DNA from: Escarpia spicata
Taxonomy: Eukaryota; Annelida; Polychaeta; Sabellida; Siboglinidae
Length of the DNA stretch: 64,000 bases
Direction: 5' to 3'
Assembly: GCA_963995525.1 (NCBI GenBank)
Contig: OZ023213.1
Location: forward strand, 18,848,358-18,912,357
Part shown: one piece after another, positions 45,070-54,477 of the stretch
Layout: every line of letters begins with the position of its first letter
How positions within the stretch are numbered: the first letter of the stretch is position 1
Position numbers and translations under genes: made by a program
Notes under the pieces: model-generated
Told to the model about the DNA's origin: nothing
Seen by the model: the letters and a program-made list of their open reading frames with translations, nothing else
Databases searched by the model: none

Positions 45070-45790
45070 TCACAGGAAAGCAACTCCGTCGCCAAGTAGC
45101 AAAAACAATGAACAAAAGGCCACAACGCTTGCGTCCGTAACCATCGCTCCCATATGAGTCAGTTTTTCCATATTCACCGTAAGTTCCTCTGAACACAGCA
45201 AGAACTTTGTGACAAGCTTCATTGGATTATCAGCGTCACGTTTCCATGCTTCATCCGTGGCCATATACCATCAGAGGAGTTGAACGTGTTCTCTTCCCCA
45301 TCTTCCATACGTAAGAGGAGTTTCTTGACTACTGTGACGTCCGTAAGCGTTCTGACCATGTGACGCAAAACGTATTCATGGCTTGATCGTCCCTTGTAAG
45401 GCTGATGATGCCTGTATGCATCTTGCATAATCTATACATCAATTCAATTGGCTGATCAACTGGAATTTGGTTGAAGGGCCTTTTGGTTTTCTTCAAAACA
45501 AAGTGTCCTTTAAAGAATACTACACGAACATCTGGTCCTGCCTTCTCGGGGTGTTTATTATCTGCCAGAGAGACTGTTCTCCATCGGGAGGGCATAGTTT
45601 GTATGATCGTAAGTGGTTAGCCAATGTATAATTGCACCGAAATATTCTATGTAGCTGCCAATCGTCTCAGCCCTGATGATGTCTAGTGTTATCTCCATAG
45701 TTTCCACGGATGTCAACCAGAACCTGAAATTAGGATACCTCCTTGTGATATTAAATTGTCTCGTTCCTAAAAAAAACATCTGACACTTGG
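45070..45790 (-). pseudogene. Element gene fragment (YDHTNYA / KKTK domain), right arm
   Basis: In minus-strand order there is RRYPNFRFWLTSVETMEITL, then IHWLTTYDHTNYALPM. After a frameshift comes VVFFKGHFVLKKTKRPFNQI, with PVDQPIEL and GIISLTRDDQAMNTFCV, then a lysine/aspartate-rich part (NPMKLVTKFLLCSEEL). This is the better preserved of the two inverted copies. The layout matches multicopy, transposon-associated proteins of fish and invertebrates that have a W..xxDHxxYARW core. The protein's activity is not established. Frameshifts near 45590 and 45330 inactivate it. Confidence 0.55.
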
Positions 45791-46985
45791 TCGACTGTTT
45801 TGAGAGTAGAGTTCTAATCTGCGATTGCCACCTGTCTTTATCAACATCCTAACTACTTTTGGACAAGTTATTTAACTTTCACGTCATGTTAATGACCAAA
45901 TGCATGTGTAGTAATACATAATCTGCATATTATATCAACAGGAATATATTTGTGTACAAGTTTGAGTTTGTGACATTAAAATAACCTTCAATATCGAGGG
46001 TGCCATCCACATCCACCTATTTGTTATCCCTTGTGTGAGCAAGATTTCCTGCCATTAACAAACATTTCGAAAATTCATCTTCTCACGGTGACCTTGATTA
46101 ACCTGCACTCCACAGTTAGAATACTATTATACAACTCCATGCCATACCACATTTTGATGACGATCCAATACGCATTCAAACGTATGTAAAATGGCATAGT
46201 ATATGTTGAAGAAGTAGCTACGCAACTACTGGAAGTGTAGAACTTTTGCGGAGTGGCGTAGTTTTGAACATTCGTCGTTCGATGGTGACCTTGTTTAACC
46301 TTCACTCCACACCTATTGCACCATTTGATAGCTCCCCGTTGTATCCCGTTTTTACGGAGAGCCAGTTGCCTTTCCTGTATACGACATTGCCATGAATGGA
46401 AAAGTAAAGTAGATGTACGCAACCATTTATTTTGTATGATGTTTGCAGGATAACACAACTACGAATGTTTATTTTTTGACGGTGACGGTTTGATCGTCGC
46501 TCCACACTTTTTCAATCAACTGACAGCTCTTTGACATATCTCGTTTTGACGGGGAGAAATGTTTCTTTCATACGGTGTATGACCCGTACATGAAGTAACA
46601 CAGGGTCATTGTAATTTTATAACTTTCGCGTTATTGCAAAAAAATAAATTGAATGTTCATCATTTCACAGTGACCTTGTTTTGCTCTAGCTCCACTCGTA
46701 CCATATCAGGTAACACCACCATATCGTACCCAGTTCCTATGTGGAGACAATAGTCCTTCCAAAAATGTATGACGTGGCTATCTTGTTATTAAGTAAAGTA
46801 GACATGCGACCATTGTAATGTTAAGACGAATGCGGAAGCGCTCAATTTCAAAAAATCTCCATTTGACGGTGACCTTGTTTGATCTTGGATTCTCGCTTAC
46901 TGCATCACTTGGCAGCTCTACGACAGGCGTCGTTGGGATGGAGAGATGTATAGGTTTCAAACGATGTAATAATTGGGAGTGTGTA
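45370..46985 (-). repeat. Large inverted repeat, right arm
   Basis: Partner of 41820-43650, with the same tandem 180-200 bp substructure at 46060-46985 ('ttcgtcgttcgatggtgaccttgttta' and relatives). The arm is about 200 bp shorter than the left, from internal deletions. The spacer between arms is about 1.7 kb. Confidence 0.85.
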
Positions 46986-46996
46986 TGGGGTTGCAT

Positions 46997-47590
46997 TTAC
47001 ATCGGTCCGATAGGTGGTTTTACTGCTCGCCTATTAAACTCTTTGGCCAATTTGTCCTGTCTAGAGCACACCGCTCTGCTGCTAAAAGCGGAAGTCCAGT
47101 GTCCTGTCTAACGTGGTCACTCCACCTCCTCCACGCCCTTCCTCCTTTTCTGTGTTCTTTATAATGTTCATTGAAGGCTATTCTTATGATGTTTGTGTTT
47201 GGTATACGGCGAACATGTTATACTGGAGTCGTTTTTGTCTGTTGCAACGCATCTCATCTCAAAAGCTTTAAAAGACTGCGATCATACTGTCCAGGTGTCT
47301 GCGCCATAGATTATAATAGGCAGCAAAAGGGCCTTATATAATCTGGTTTTCATTTTTTATTGAGATGCCTCTCCTTGACAATATGTTATATCCGAATGTA
47401 CAAATGGCTGCTGACGCTAAGGCTATTCGTCTGTTAACATATCTTATTGTACAAAGTACAAAACTGTCCAAGAAACAGAACTCTCTCACAGTCTCGAGTT
47501 CTTTATTTTCCAGGAAGATATGCTTGTCTGCTAAGGTGATTATGTTGCATTTGGAGAGATTGATTTTATAGATAACATCTGGCAATTCTG
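46997..47590 (-). mobile_element. LINE fragment, RT thumb and C-terminal end, antisense
   Basis: The minus strand reads LPDVIYKINLSKCNIITLAD, then ELETVREFCFLDSFV, RRIALASAAICTFGYNILSR and, in shifted frames, EKEEGRGGG with RTDVNATPYTLPII. This is the post-RT region of a non-LTR polymerase (a 'FxYLGS' relic and the RRIxxA stretch). It lies just outside the inverted repeat, within the intron of copy 5. Confidence 0.65.
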
Positions 47591-47872
47591 GACCGTGAAT
47601 ACATTCAATTAATTCTCAAAGCTTGAATCTATAAGTGAAGGCACAATATCATTAGGTCGTGATTCACAAAAAGGTTACCGACAAATGCAGTGGTTTCCAA
47701 GCTAATATCTGCTTTGCGAATTTACCAGGTTATATATACCAAAGTCAATTCGCCCCGTCTATTGAACAGGCTTTATTAAATCAGCTACGGACATCATTTA
47801 AGCAATGTACACATATATACCATTCCTTCCCTTATTGTCATGTAACTTTGTTACTGTATCCGTGTGTTGCAG

Positions 47873-48166
47873 CTTTCAGGTGGTAGCCTGAGCGTTGATC
47901 TGCTTTTGGTGTTAGCGATTTTCTGCTCCCTCTCTCCACAAGCGGCTGGCGCCAAAATGTCCAACTACCTGGAGTACTATTTTTCTTGCATTGACGTGTG
48001 TGATAAGGATAACATAAAGTGCTTCAGTGATTGTGAAATGAATAACACTTGTGAGGCTTCTCAAAAGTTCTGCAAGAACATGTGTTTGAACCTGAGGGTA
48101 GCGTGCCATAGAAAATGCCACGATGACGCAACGAGGATTTACATGGAAACACTTCCAGACGTATAA
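47873..48166 (+). CDS. Nine-cysteine secreted protein, copy 5, exon 2
   Basis: After acceptor CGTGTGTTGCAG the exon encodes LSGGSLSVDLLLVLAIFC, a signal-peptide core in which an aspartate interrupts the leucines. The mature segment keeps all nine cysteines at family spacing and an NNT sequon before the fifth. It ends at TAA 48164-48166. Residues KMSNYLEYYFSC and the long tail YMETLPDV are close to copy 1, and the 170 bp before the exon also match copy 1. The first exon is at 39687. The interrupted hydrophobic core could weaken secretion. Function unknown. Confidence 0.75.
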   Translation, partial: LSGGSLSVDLLLVLAIFCSLSPQAAGAKMSNYLEYYFSCIDVCDKDNIKCFSDCEMNNTCEASQKFCKNMCLNLRVACHRKCHDDATRIYMETLPDV

Positions 48167-48238
48167 CAGTACATTGATTGCATGCGAGCTAGGCACATTC
48201 CCATCGCGTGGTAAATATTATCTTCTAAACGAAAGTAA

Positions 48239-48244
48239 AATAAA
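48239..48244 (+). promoter_or_regulatory. Poly(A) signal AATAAA for copy 5
   Basis: AATAAA in 'gaaagtaaaataaaccgg', at the same relative place as 1893 in copy 1 but closer to the stop (about 75 bp) because the intervening block is shorter. Confidence 0.55.
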
Positions 48245-48540
48245 CCGGAGTTTAAGTACATTGAGGGAAGCTCATAATAGTTAATCATAAGTTGCATAAG
48301 TTGTTAATATATTAAGTATTACAAATAGGAGTCCTAAAACATAACGTCGTTGTACGCCATACATAATTTTTTTCTACACTTCCGGTTACCCTGTTTAAAT
48401 GATTACGTGTGCCTTTCGATACTATCAGATTACCCCTTTTAATTATACCATTACTCATGGTTGTGTAAGGTCAAAGGTCAAATGCTTCAGTTACGTTAAC
48501 ACATACCTTTTCATGTTAATGGCTTTGTTGTCAATTCCAA

Positions 48541-48675
48541 TGTGAAATGAACAATACTTGTGAGGCTTCTCAACAGTTCTGTAAGAATGTGTGTCTGAAG
48601 CTGTCGGTAGCGTGCCATAGGAAATGCTACAATGAGACAGCGAGGCTATACCATGAAACACATCCAGACGCGTAA
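48541..48675 (+). pseudogene. Truncated sixth copy, C-terminal 44 codons
   Basis: Starts abruptly at TGT GAA ATG AAC, in the middle of the coding exon, and runs in frame to TAA at 48673-48675. It keeps six of the nine cysteines, the NNT sequon and the CHRKC end. The sequence just before it (to 48539) is the family 3' flank up to 'gtcaattcca', and the same flank follows intact at 48676-49118. The structure is a tandem duplication of roughly 0.55 kb with breakpoints inside exon 2 and the flank. It lacks splice acceptor and signal peptide, so it is not a working gene, but it could be a downstream cassette. Confidence 0.85.
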
Positions 48676-49390
48676 CAGTACATCGATTGCATTCGAGCTG
48701 GGCACATTCACACCGCATGCTAACAGAATGTTCAACAACATGGAAGCCTTTGGATATTGTGGAAGCATTCGGAAAATCACGTTTCTTGTGTGGTAAATAT
48801 TATCTTCTGAACGAAAATAAAAGAAACCGTAGTTTATCTTCATTGACGGAAGCTCATAGTAGTTAATAATTAGTTACATAAGTCGTTAATATATTAAGTA
48901 TTACAAACAGAACGTTGTTGTCATGTACTTAGCATATATGTTGTCGTATGAAACATAACGTTTTATTCTACACTTCCGATTACCCTCTTAATTTTTTATA
49001 TGCCTTTAAATACTAGCAGATCACCCCTTTTAATAATACGATTACTCATTGTTATATAAGGTCAAATGCTTCAGTTATATTAATAAATATCGTTTCATGA
49101 TAATGGCTTTGTTGTCAATTCCACTTTTTTTCTGAAGTAATGCAAGCATTCTGCTGTCGTGTGAAACTAAACTGCCATCACCGCAGGTCTGACAACACAG
49201 GAGTTGTGCTTCCTACGTCCTGCTTCAAACTGCGCCATGCTGCAATTTAACAAAACTCAAACATTGGTTCCTCTGTTCCAACAGGTCTGTTTTTCGTTGA
49301 TAGTTTAGTATTATCCTTACCACGAGAGACGTTCACTTGTTCCCATCATTAAAGGACAACATCCTTGTTGAGTAAATAGCAACAATCATA
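48676..49390 (+). repeat. Conserved 3' flank following the truncated copy
   Basis: Collinear with 1755-2490 up to 'atcatacaaaaa', where a CR1 element begins. It contains a second AATAAA-like end near 48814-48822 ('gaaaataaaagaaacc'). Confidence 0.65.
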
Positions 49391-51978
49391 CAAAAATATT
49401 ATATTATCATCAAACTCCACCATGTGATCTTTAATTAGTCTTTCTGATAATTTGCAAATCACTGACGTTAAACTCACTGGTCTGTAGTTCTCGCACTTGT
49501 TTCTGGAACCTTTTTTAAATAACGCTATACTATTTGCTTGTCTCCATTCTAAAGGAACCACTCCCACTTCCGATGACAAGTTGTAAACTGTTGCAAGTGG
49601 TATGTTAATTTGTTCTACAATTTCCAATAGTAGTTTGGGCGGAAACCCATCCACTCCAGGTGATTTATTATCCTTCATAGCCCTAATTTTCTTAGCTACC
49701 ATATCCGGGGTTACAATTAACTGTCCCAAATAGTCTGATTCTGCCCCCTTCAACTTAACCTCTGGTACTGGCAGTGAACTAATATCTTCCCTCTAAACAC
49801 TAATTCAGGTCTTCTGCCAATAAGAATCCTTCCGATATTATATTTCCAGCACTGCCTTCTAGAGGACCGACCTTATCCTGAACTTTCTGTTTGCTCCGAA
49901 CATATGCATACAAACTCTTGCTGTCTTGTTTTATATTGCAGGCTATTTTTTTCATTGCTTCTCTTGGAATTTCTAATTTCAGTTGTAGCTTGGTTTAGTG
50001 CTTCTTTATAATTGTTTTAGTCTTCGTTATTTCCAGTATGTCTATATGATTTCAACATCGTTTGTTTGTACTTAATTTTTGTAATGGCTCCTTTCGATAT
50101 GTATTTCTTTCTGGACCGTTTCCCTTGTTTTTTCAAGGGAACAAATTTATCGATGATGCACTCTATTTCACTCTTTAAGATATTCCAGCATTCTGTTGTT
50201 GACTTATTTTTCAGTGTGTTTTTCCAGACTTATTTTTCAGTGTGTTTTTCCAGTCTATCTTTCCTAAATATTTTTTAATTTCCTTATATGTTCCTTTGTG
50301 AAAATTTCTCCTAAACTGCTTTTTATTATTTCTTTCAAATTTTATATTGATGGTAACATGTATCTGGTTGTGATCACTACTGTCAACTAGTTGTGATCAC
50401 TATTGTCAACTAGTTCATTCTGTGAGGCAAAACTATGTCTAACACATTCTCACCCCTGGTTGGCTCTAACACATGTTGAGATATGAAACTGTCTTGTACT
50501 AAAACTAGAAACGTGTGGTCCTCACTCCCCGTACTCTGAAGACATTTATATTGTATATGACCATGGTTATAATCCCCCATAATAATACAGTCTCGTTTGC
50601 TCACTTCCCTTATAGCGTTTAGTATTTTGTCATTCTCTTTTACTCTTATGCTTGGACTTTGATAAACTAATCCCATCGTTTTTCACAAACGTTACACCAA
50701 ACAGCCTCTTCCCAATATCTTCCTGTCTTTCCAATTTTATTTCATCAGCCTGGATAGATTCTTTAACATATAAAATAACTCCACCTCCCCTTCTTCCCAT
50801 TCTATCTTTCATGAATATTACATAGCCTGTTACTCCCATGATTCGGTAATACCTATTATGTGAGGGTCAATATCTTCTACCATAATGTTTACTTCAATTC
50901 TTTTGTTGAATATGCCCCTTGCATTTAAACAAACGCATTTATATCCTGATTCAGAACAGTTTTCTAGGCTGTACTTTGCTGATTTATTTATGCTGTCTTT
51001 ATATCTGCCTCCAGTTTCAGGCTTCTCTGTGATTCCCCCCTGCGAATCTAGTTTAAACAGAAGCAGTCTGTTCCACTGTCAACAGATTGCAGCAAGTTAT
51101 CTGAGAAAACCGCTGCCCCCTTCCCACTTAGATGGACCCCATCTCTCATGTACATAGCCTCCCTCCCAACAAAGTATCCCCATACATCTACGAATCCCAC
51201 CCCCTCTTCTTTACACATCTGCTCAACTAGTGCGTTGATCGCCATCCTCTTTCAGTTTCTATATGTTGGCTCAGAATAGAGTCGCCCATAAACACCCTCT
51301 CTTTTCTCAATGCCCCCTCAATCACTGCCTCAAAGTAGCTCCTTCTCCGGTTTGCATCTGTCTGGTTGTCTTGTCTTGTTCTCCTGTTATCTGCTCTCCT
51401 GTCACAATCCCGTTCGTTCCATTCGTTGCTGACGCTGTTTCTTTTGTCACCTTACCTCCTGTCATCGCCCCTCTCAACTTCTCTTCTGTCACATTAACTC
51501 TCACTTCCTTTCTTTCCGTCATCTTTCCACCCATTGCATTTCCTTCTCTTCTCTCCCGTCTCTTTTCCCTCCTACCTCTTTCTCTACGGTCACTTTCTCC
51601 CCTGCCACCTTCACACGCCTTTCACATTTCCTGCCAACGATCCTCCAATTTCTTCCCCTACGATCACCTTCCCTCCTCTCAGTCTCCTTTCCTCGGTCTT
51701 CTTGCCACTACTCTGCTCCTTCAGTCTCACAGTATTCCTACACTCTCTCTCTGTCGTCTCTCTCCATTCTATCTGTCTCCTTGCTGATTCCTATCTCCAT
51801 CCCCTTCACAATATCTACCAACCTAGCTACCTCCTTCTCCAGACATTCCACCTTCCAACACCCCACGCACTGATAGGTGAGTCCCTCTTCTTTGGTCTCT
51901 GCCCATCATTTCCCATAGCCGTATAGGGCAAAATCCACCCATCTGTGGCAGTCGTCGCACACAAAGTGTCGCTTTGCC
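49391..51978 (-). mobile_element. CR1 LINE with PHD-like finger, esterase, endonuclease; truncated in RT
   Basis: In minus-strand order: a cysteine/histidine finger (FVCDDCHRWVDFALYGYG .. YQCVGC, 51965-51850), a basic and charged linker, a GDSL-like esterase end (EEGVGFVDVWGYFVGREAMY, RDGVHLSGKGAAV, 51205-51100), then endonuclease. The endonuclease has VILYVKESIQADEIKLE, IIMGDYNHGHIQ and ENVLDIVL. It ends in the RT fingers (KIRAMKDNKSPGVDGFPPKL, VVPLEWRQANSIALF). The element stops at about 49391 within RT. Frameshifts are frequent. PHD finger plus esterase is the known ORF1 layout of CR1 elements. The pyrimidine-rich + frames at 51263-51926 are its antisense. Confidence 0.85.
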
Positions 51979-52375
51979 TTGACTTGTGTTTTTCCAGACT
52001 ATCTTTGCTAAATATTTCATCATTTCCTTATATGTTCCTTTGTGAAAATTTCTCCTGAACTGCTTTTTATTATTTCTTTCTAATTTTATATTGATGGTAA
52101 CATGTATCTGGTTGTGATCACTACTTCCCAGTGGGTCACATAATTTGACATTGTCAACTAGTTCATTCTGTGAGGCAAAACTATGTGTAACACATTCTCA
52201 ACCCTGGTTGGCTCTAACACATGTTGAGATATGAAACTGTCTTGTACTAAAACTAGAAACGTGTGTCCTGAAGACATTTATATTGTATATGACCATGGTT
52301 ATAGTCTCAAATAATAATACAGTCCCGTTTGCTAACTTCCCTTATAGCGCTTAGTATTTTATAACTAACTAAATA
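51979..52375 (-). mobile_element. CR1 LINE internal fragment
   Basis: Matches the endonuclease-RT linker of the neighbouring CR1 copies. It retains the block 'cttcccagtgggtcacataatttgaca' at 52124-52150, which is missing from 50380-50415 and 54650-54705. It shows the older arrangement and so gives polarity to the changes shared by those two copies. Confidence 0.7.
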
Positions 52376-52384
52376 ATAATATAA

Positions 52385-52615
52385 TTATATATGTATGTGT
52401 ACGAACGTGCGTGCGTGCGCGAGCGTGAGTGAGAGAGTATGTAAGAGAGTGTGTGTATGCGTGTGCGTGAGTGTGTGTGTGCTTGTGTGTGTGATTGTGT
52501 GTATGTGTATTTGAGTGTGTGTGTGTGTGTGTGTATGTGTGTGTGTGTGTGTGTGTGGGAGTGAATTTGGCGTGTGCGCGTACATGTGTGTGTGCGTCTA
52601 CGTGTCCTTGTGTAG
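52385..52615. repeat. (TG)n-rich microsatellite
   Basis: TG with TGCG, GA and TGTA interruptions. There is no matching CA half and no first exon follows within 600 bp, unlike the gene-linked tracts. Open frames across it are artefacts. Confidence 0.85.
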
Positions 52616-52739
52616 AAACTTCAACTTCATCACATTATTAAGCAATTTTAGGTTATTTGCTTTAATAAAAAATTGTTTTTACATTATGACCGGTATTTTT
52701 CAAACTACACAATGTTTGTTATCGTGCATAAATACATAG

Positions 52740-53300
52740 AACCAATGTTAAAAATTACTGCCGACCCGGAGACCCGATACCGCCAAATATTTCGTCGGAC
52801 CGGTAACTTTGAAAAAGTGCCGGCCAGTAAGACCGGCACATTGTAAAATGAAAATAATGGACCACTTATCTAGTATCCGGGCAAGCAACATTCCAGGTAT
52901 ATTTTTATTACGAAAATATTGTGTCTTAACACGCTTTTGATGCCCTAGGTGCTATCCGGTTTGTCTGAGTCTGCGCCTCTGCTGCCGCGCGTTACCGCTG
53001 TGAGGGATGTAGCCACTTACGTTGTCGGAAACTGGTCGCTCTTTGGGCTTCAAAAGTGTGATAAGAAACGGTATTGTTTCACGTAGATATGCATGGGATA
53101 ATGTTGAATGATGGCAGTAACGTATAAGGTTTCAAATTTAGGCAACCATTTTTACTGTAAAGACGAAGTCGAGGTGAGTCTGGATACTATAAAATAATAG
53201 CAACATTTGTATACATCCGAACGTGAAATTTAACGTAAGCATGGTACAAAGACAAATTGGAAAAACAACAAAATGTCGTGCTGATCAATGCTGATAGATT
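52740..53300. other. Stretch preceding the hAT relic
   Basis: Contains 'gaccggtaactttgaaaaagtgccggccagtaagaccggc', an inverted pair of CCGGT/ACCGG words suggestive of decayed element DNA. No frame is recognised. Confidence 0.35.
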
Positions 53301-53309
53301 GATTGAGTT

Positions 53310-53510
53310 TTGTTTCTTAGTGCTGGCACTTCCAGCGAGTTCCGTTGAATGTGAACGAGGCTTCAGTTTCGAAACCGCATGAAGTCGTCCACAGTGTCCG
53401 CTATCATCGCCATCCAGCTGCATTCACCCGACATGGCTGACTTCAAACTCACATCAGCTAATCAACTGTGGAATACATCCGGCGCGAGGAAGCCCAACTT
53501 CAAATACGAG
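53310..53510 (+). pseudogene. hAT-type transposase C-terminal relic
   Basis: Over two frames the + strand reads LALPASSVECERGFSFETA, then ending SPDMADFKLTSANQLWN. This matches the dimerisation end of hAT transposases (SxxxERxFS followed by the L..L.I and W segment). The usual basic I-K segment after ERGFS is degraded. No TIRs were found. Confidence 0.65.
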
Positions 53511-54002
53511 TTGGACTCGACAGTTAGTCACTGTCCGAGTCCAGGTCGGATTTAGCTGGAGTCTTTTCGGAGTCTGAATACACCAGCAGGCATTCGTATC
53601 GTGGTTTTGTAGTAATTTGCAACATTAATGTTTTTCTGTTAACAATAAACTGTTGCCTATGTTGTCATTTTATATTCGCTGATTCATTAATCTTAATATC
53701 GTAACTTAAAAAGGACAGCACACTTGACCTGAACTAGTATATTAGTAATTGTCATGCGTTACGACTATAAATGTATAGTATTCGTGTAATTATGTTAATA
53801 TTTCCACCACCAACTTTTAACTGGGACCACGATCTTTTGAAAGTTGAAGGTCCGACTGACCACCAACCTTTCAGCTAATATGAAGAACACTGCATTGAAC
53901 CCACAAATATAAATATATGGATGGCTGTTAATTGTGTTTGATGAAATGTAATTGTACGCGTGTAGATGTGATGTCTCTATATTGCTTTTGCTTTCCACAA
54001 AT
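53511..54002. other. Stretch without recognisable gene
   Basis: AT-rich, with no conserved frame. The minus frame at 53795-53998 has no domain. Confidence 0.35.
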
Positions 54003-54477
54003 ATGTACTTATTAAGGGTTGTGTTTCGGAATTTACATAGTTCATTAGTAACAACAGCAGGCTGCAGATGCTACCAACAGCACCACCCGGTAAGAGAGCG
54101 TATTCTGTTTGCGTGAGTTTACGTGAACGTGCGAACGCGAAAGGGCGACTTTGAACATACACCGCCTTAAGTAAACACGACTGAAAAATGTGTTATCTTC
54201 AAAAAGGGCTGTGACAACCTGATTTATATTTTTAAATGACTATATATATCGGCTCTTTCGGATTTCAACGTGGCCACCAACTGACACACCACCATCATTG
54301 CCATCATGACGTTTCTTGTTCTCTCGGACGTATAAAAGATATCTAGATGGGGTGATCTTATAATCATGTATTGCCTGTGGTACAAAATATAGCCATTGGT
54401 TATTACATAAACACGACTTTTAAGTCATGTCAATTAAAATTAAACCCACACGCGAACAAATAGAAGTGATTTACGAT
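54003..54477 (-). repeat. Inverted copy of the gene-family intron segment (275-795)
   Basis: Reverse complement of 275-795, ending exactly where a CR1 begins at about 54478 ('gtgatttacgatg'). It is the only piece of the cysteine-rich locus found in minus orientation. It suggests that an inversion or inverted duplication reached the right side of the window. Confidence 0.7.

Noticed and set aside
51263..51926. Serine/proline/leucine-rich membrane-like protein on the + strand
   Set aside because: It is the exact antisense of the purine-rich linker of a CR1 ORF1 that is flanked by recognisable CR1 domains.
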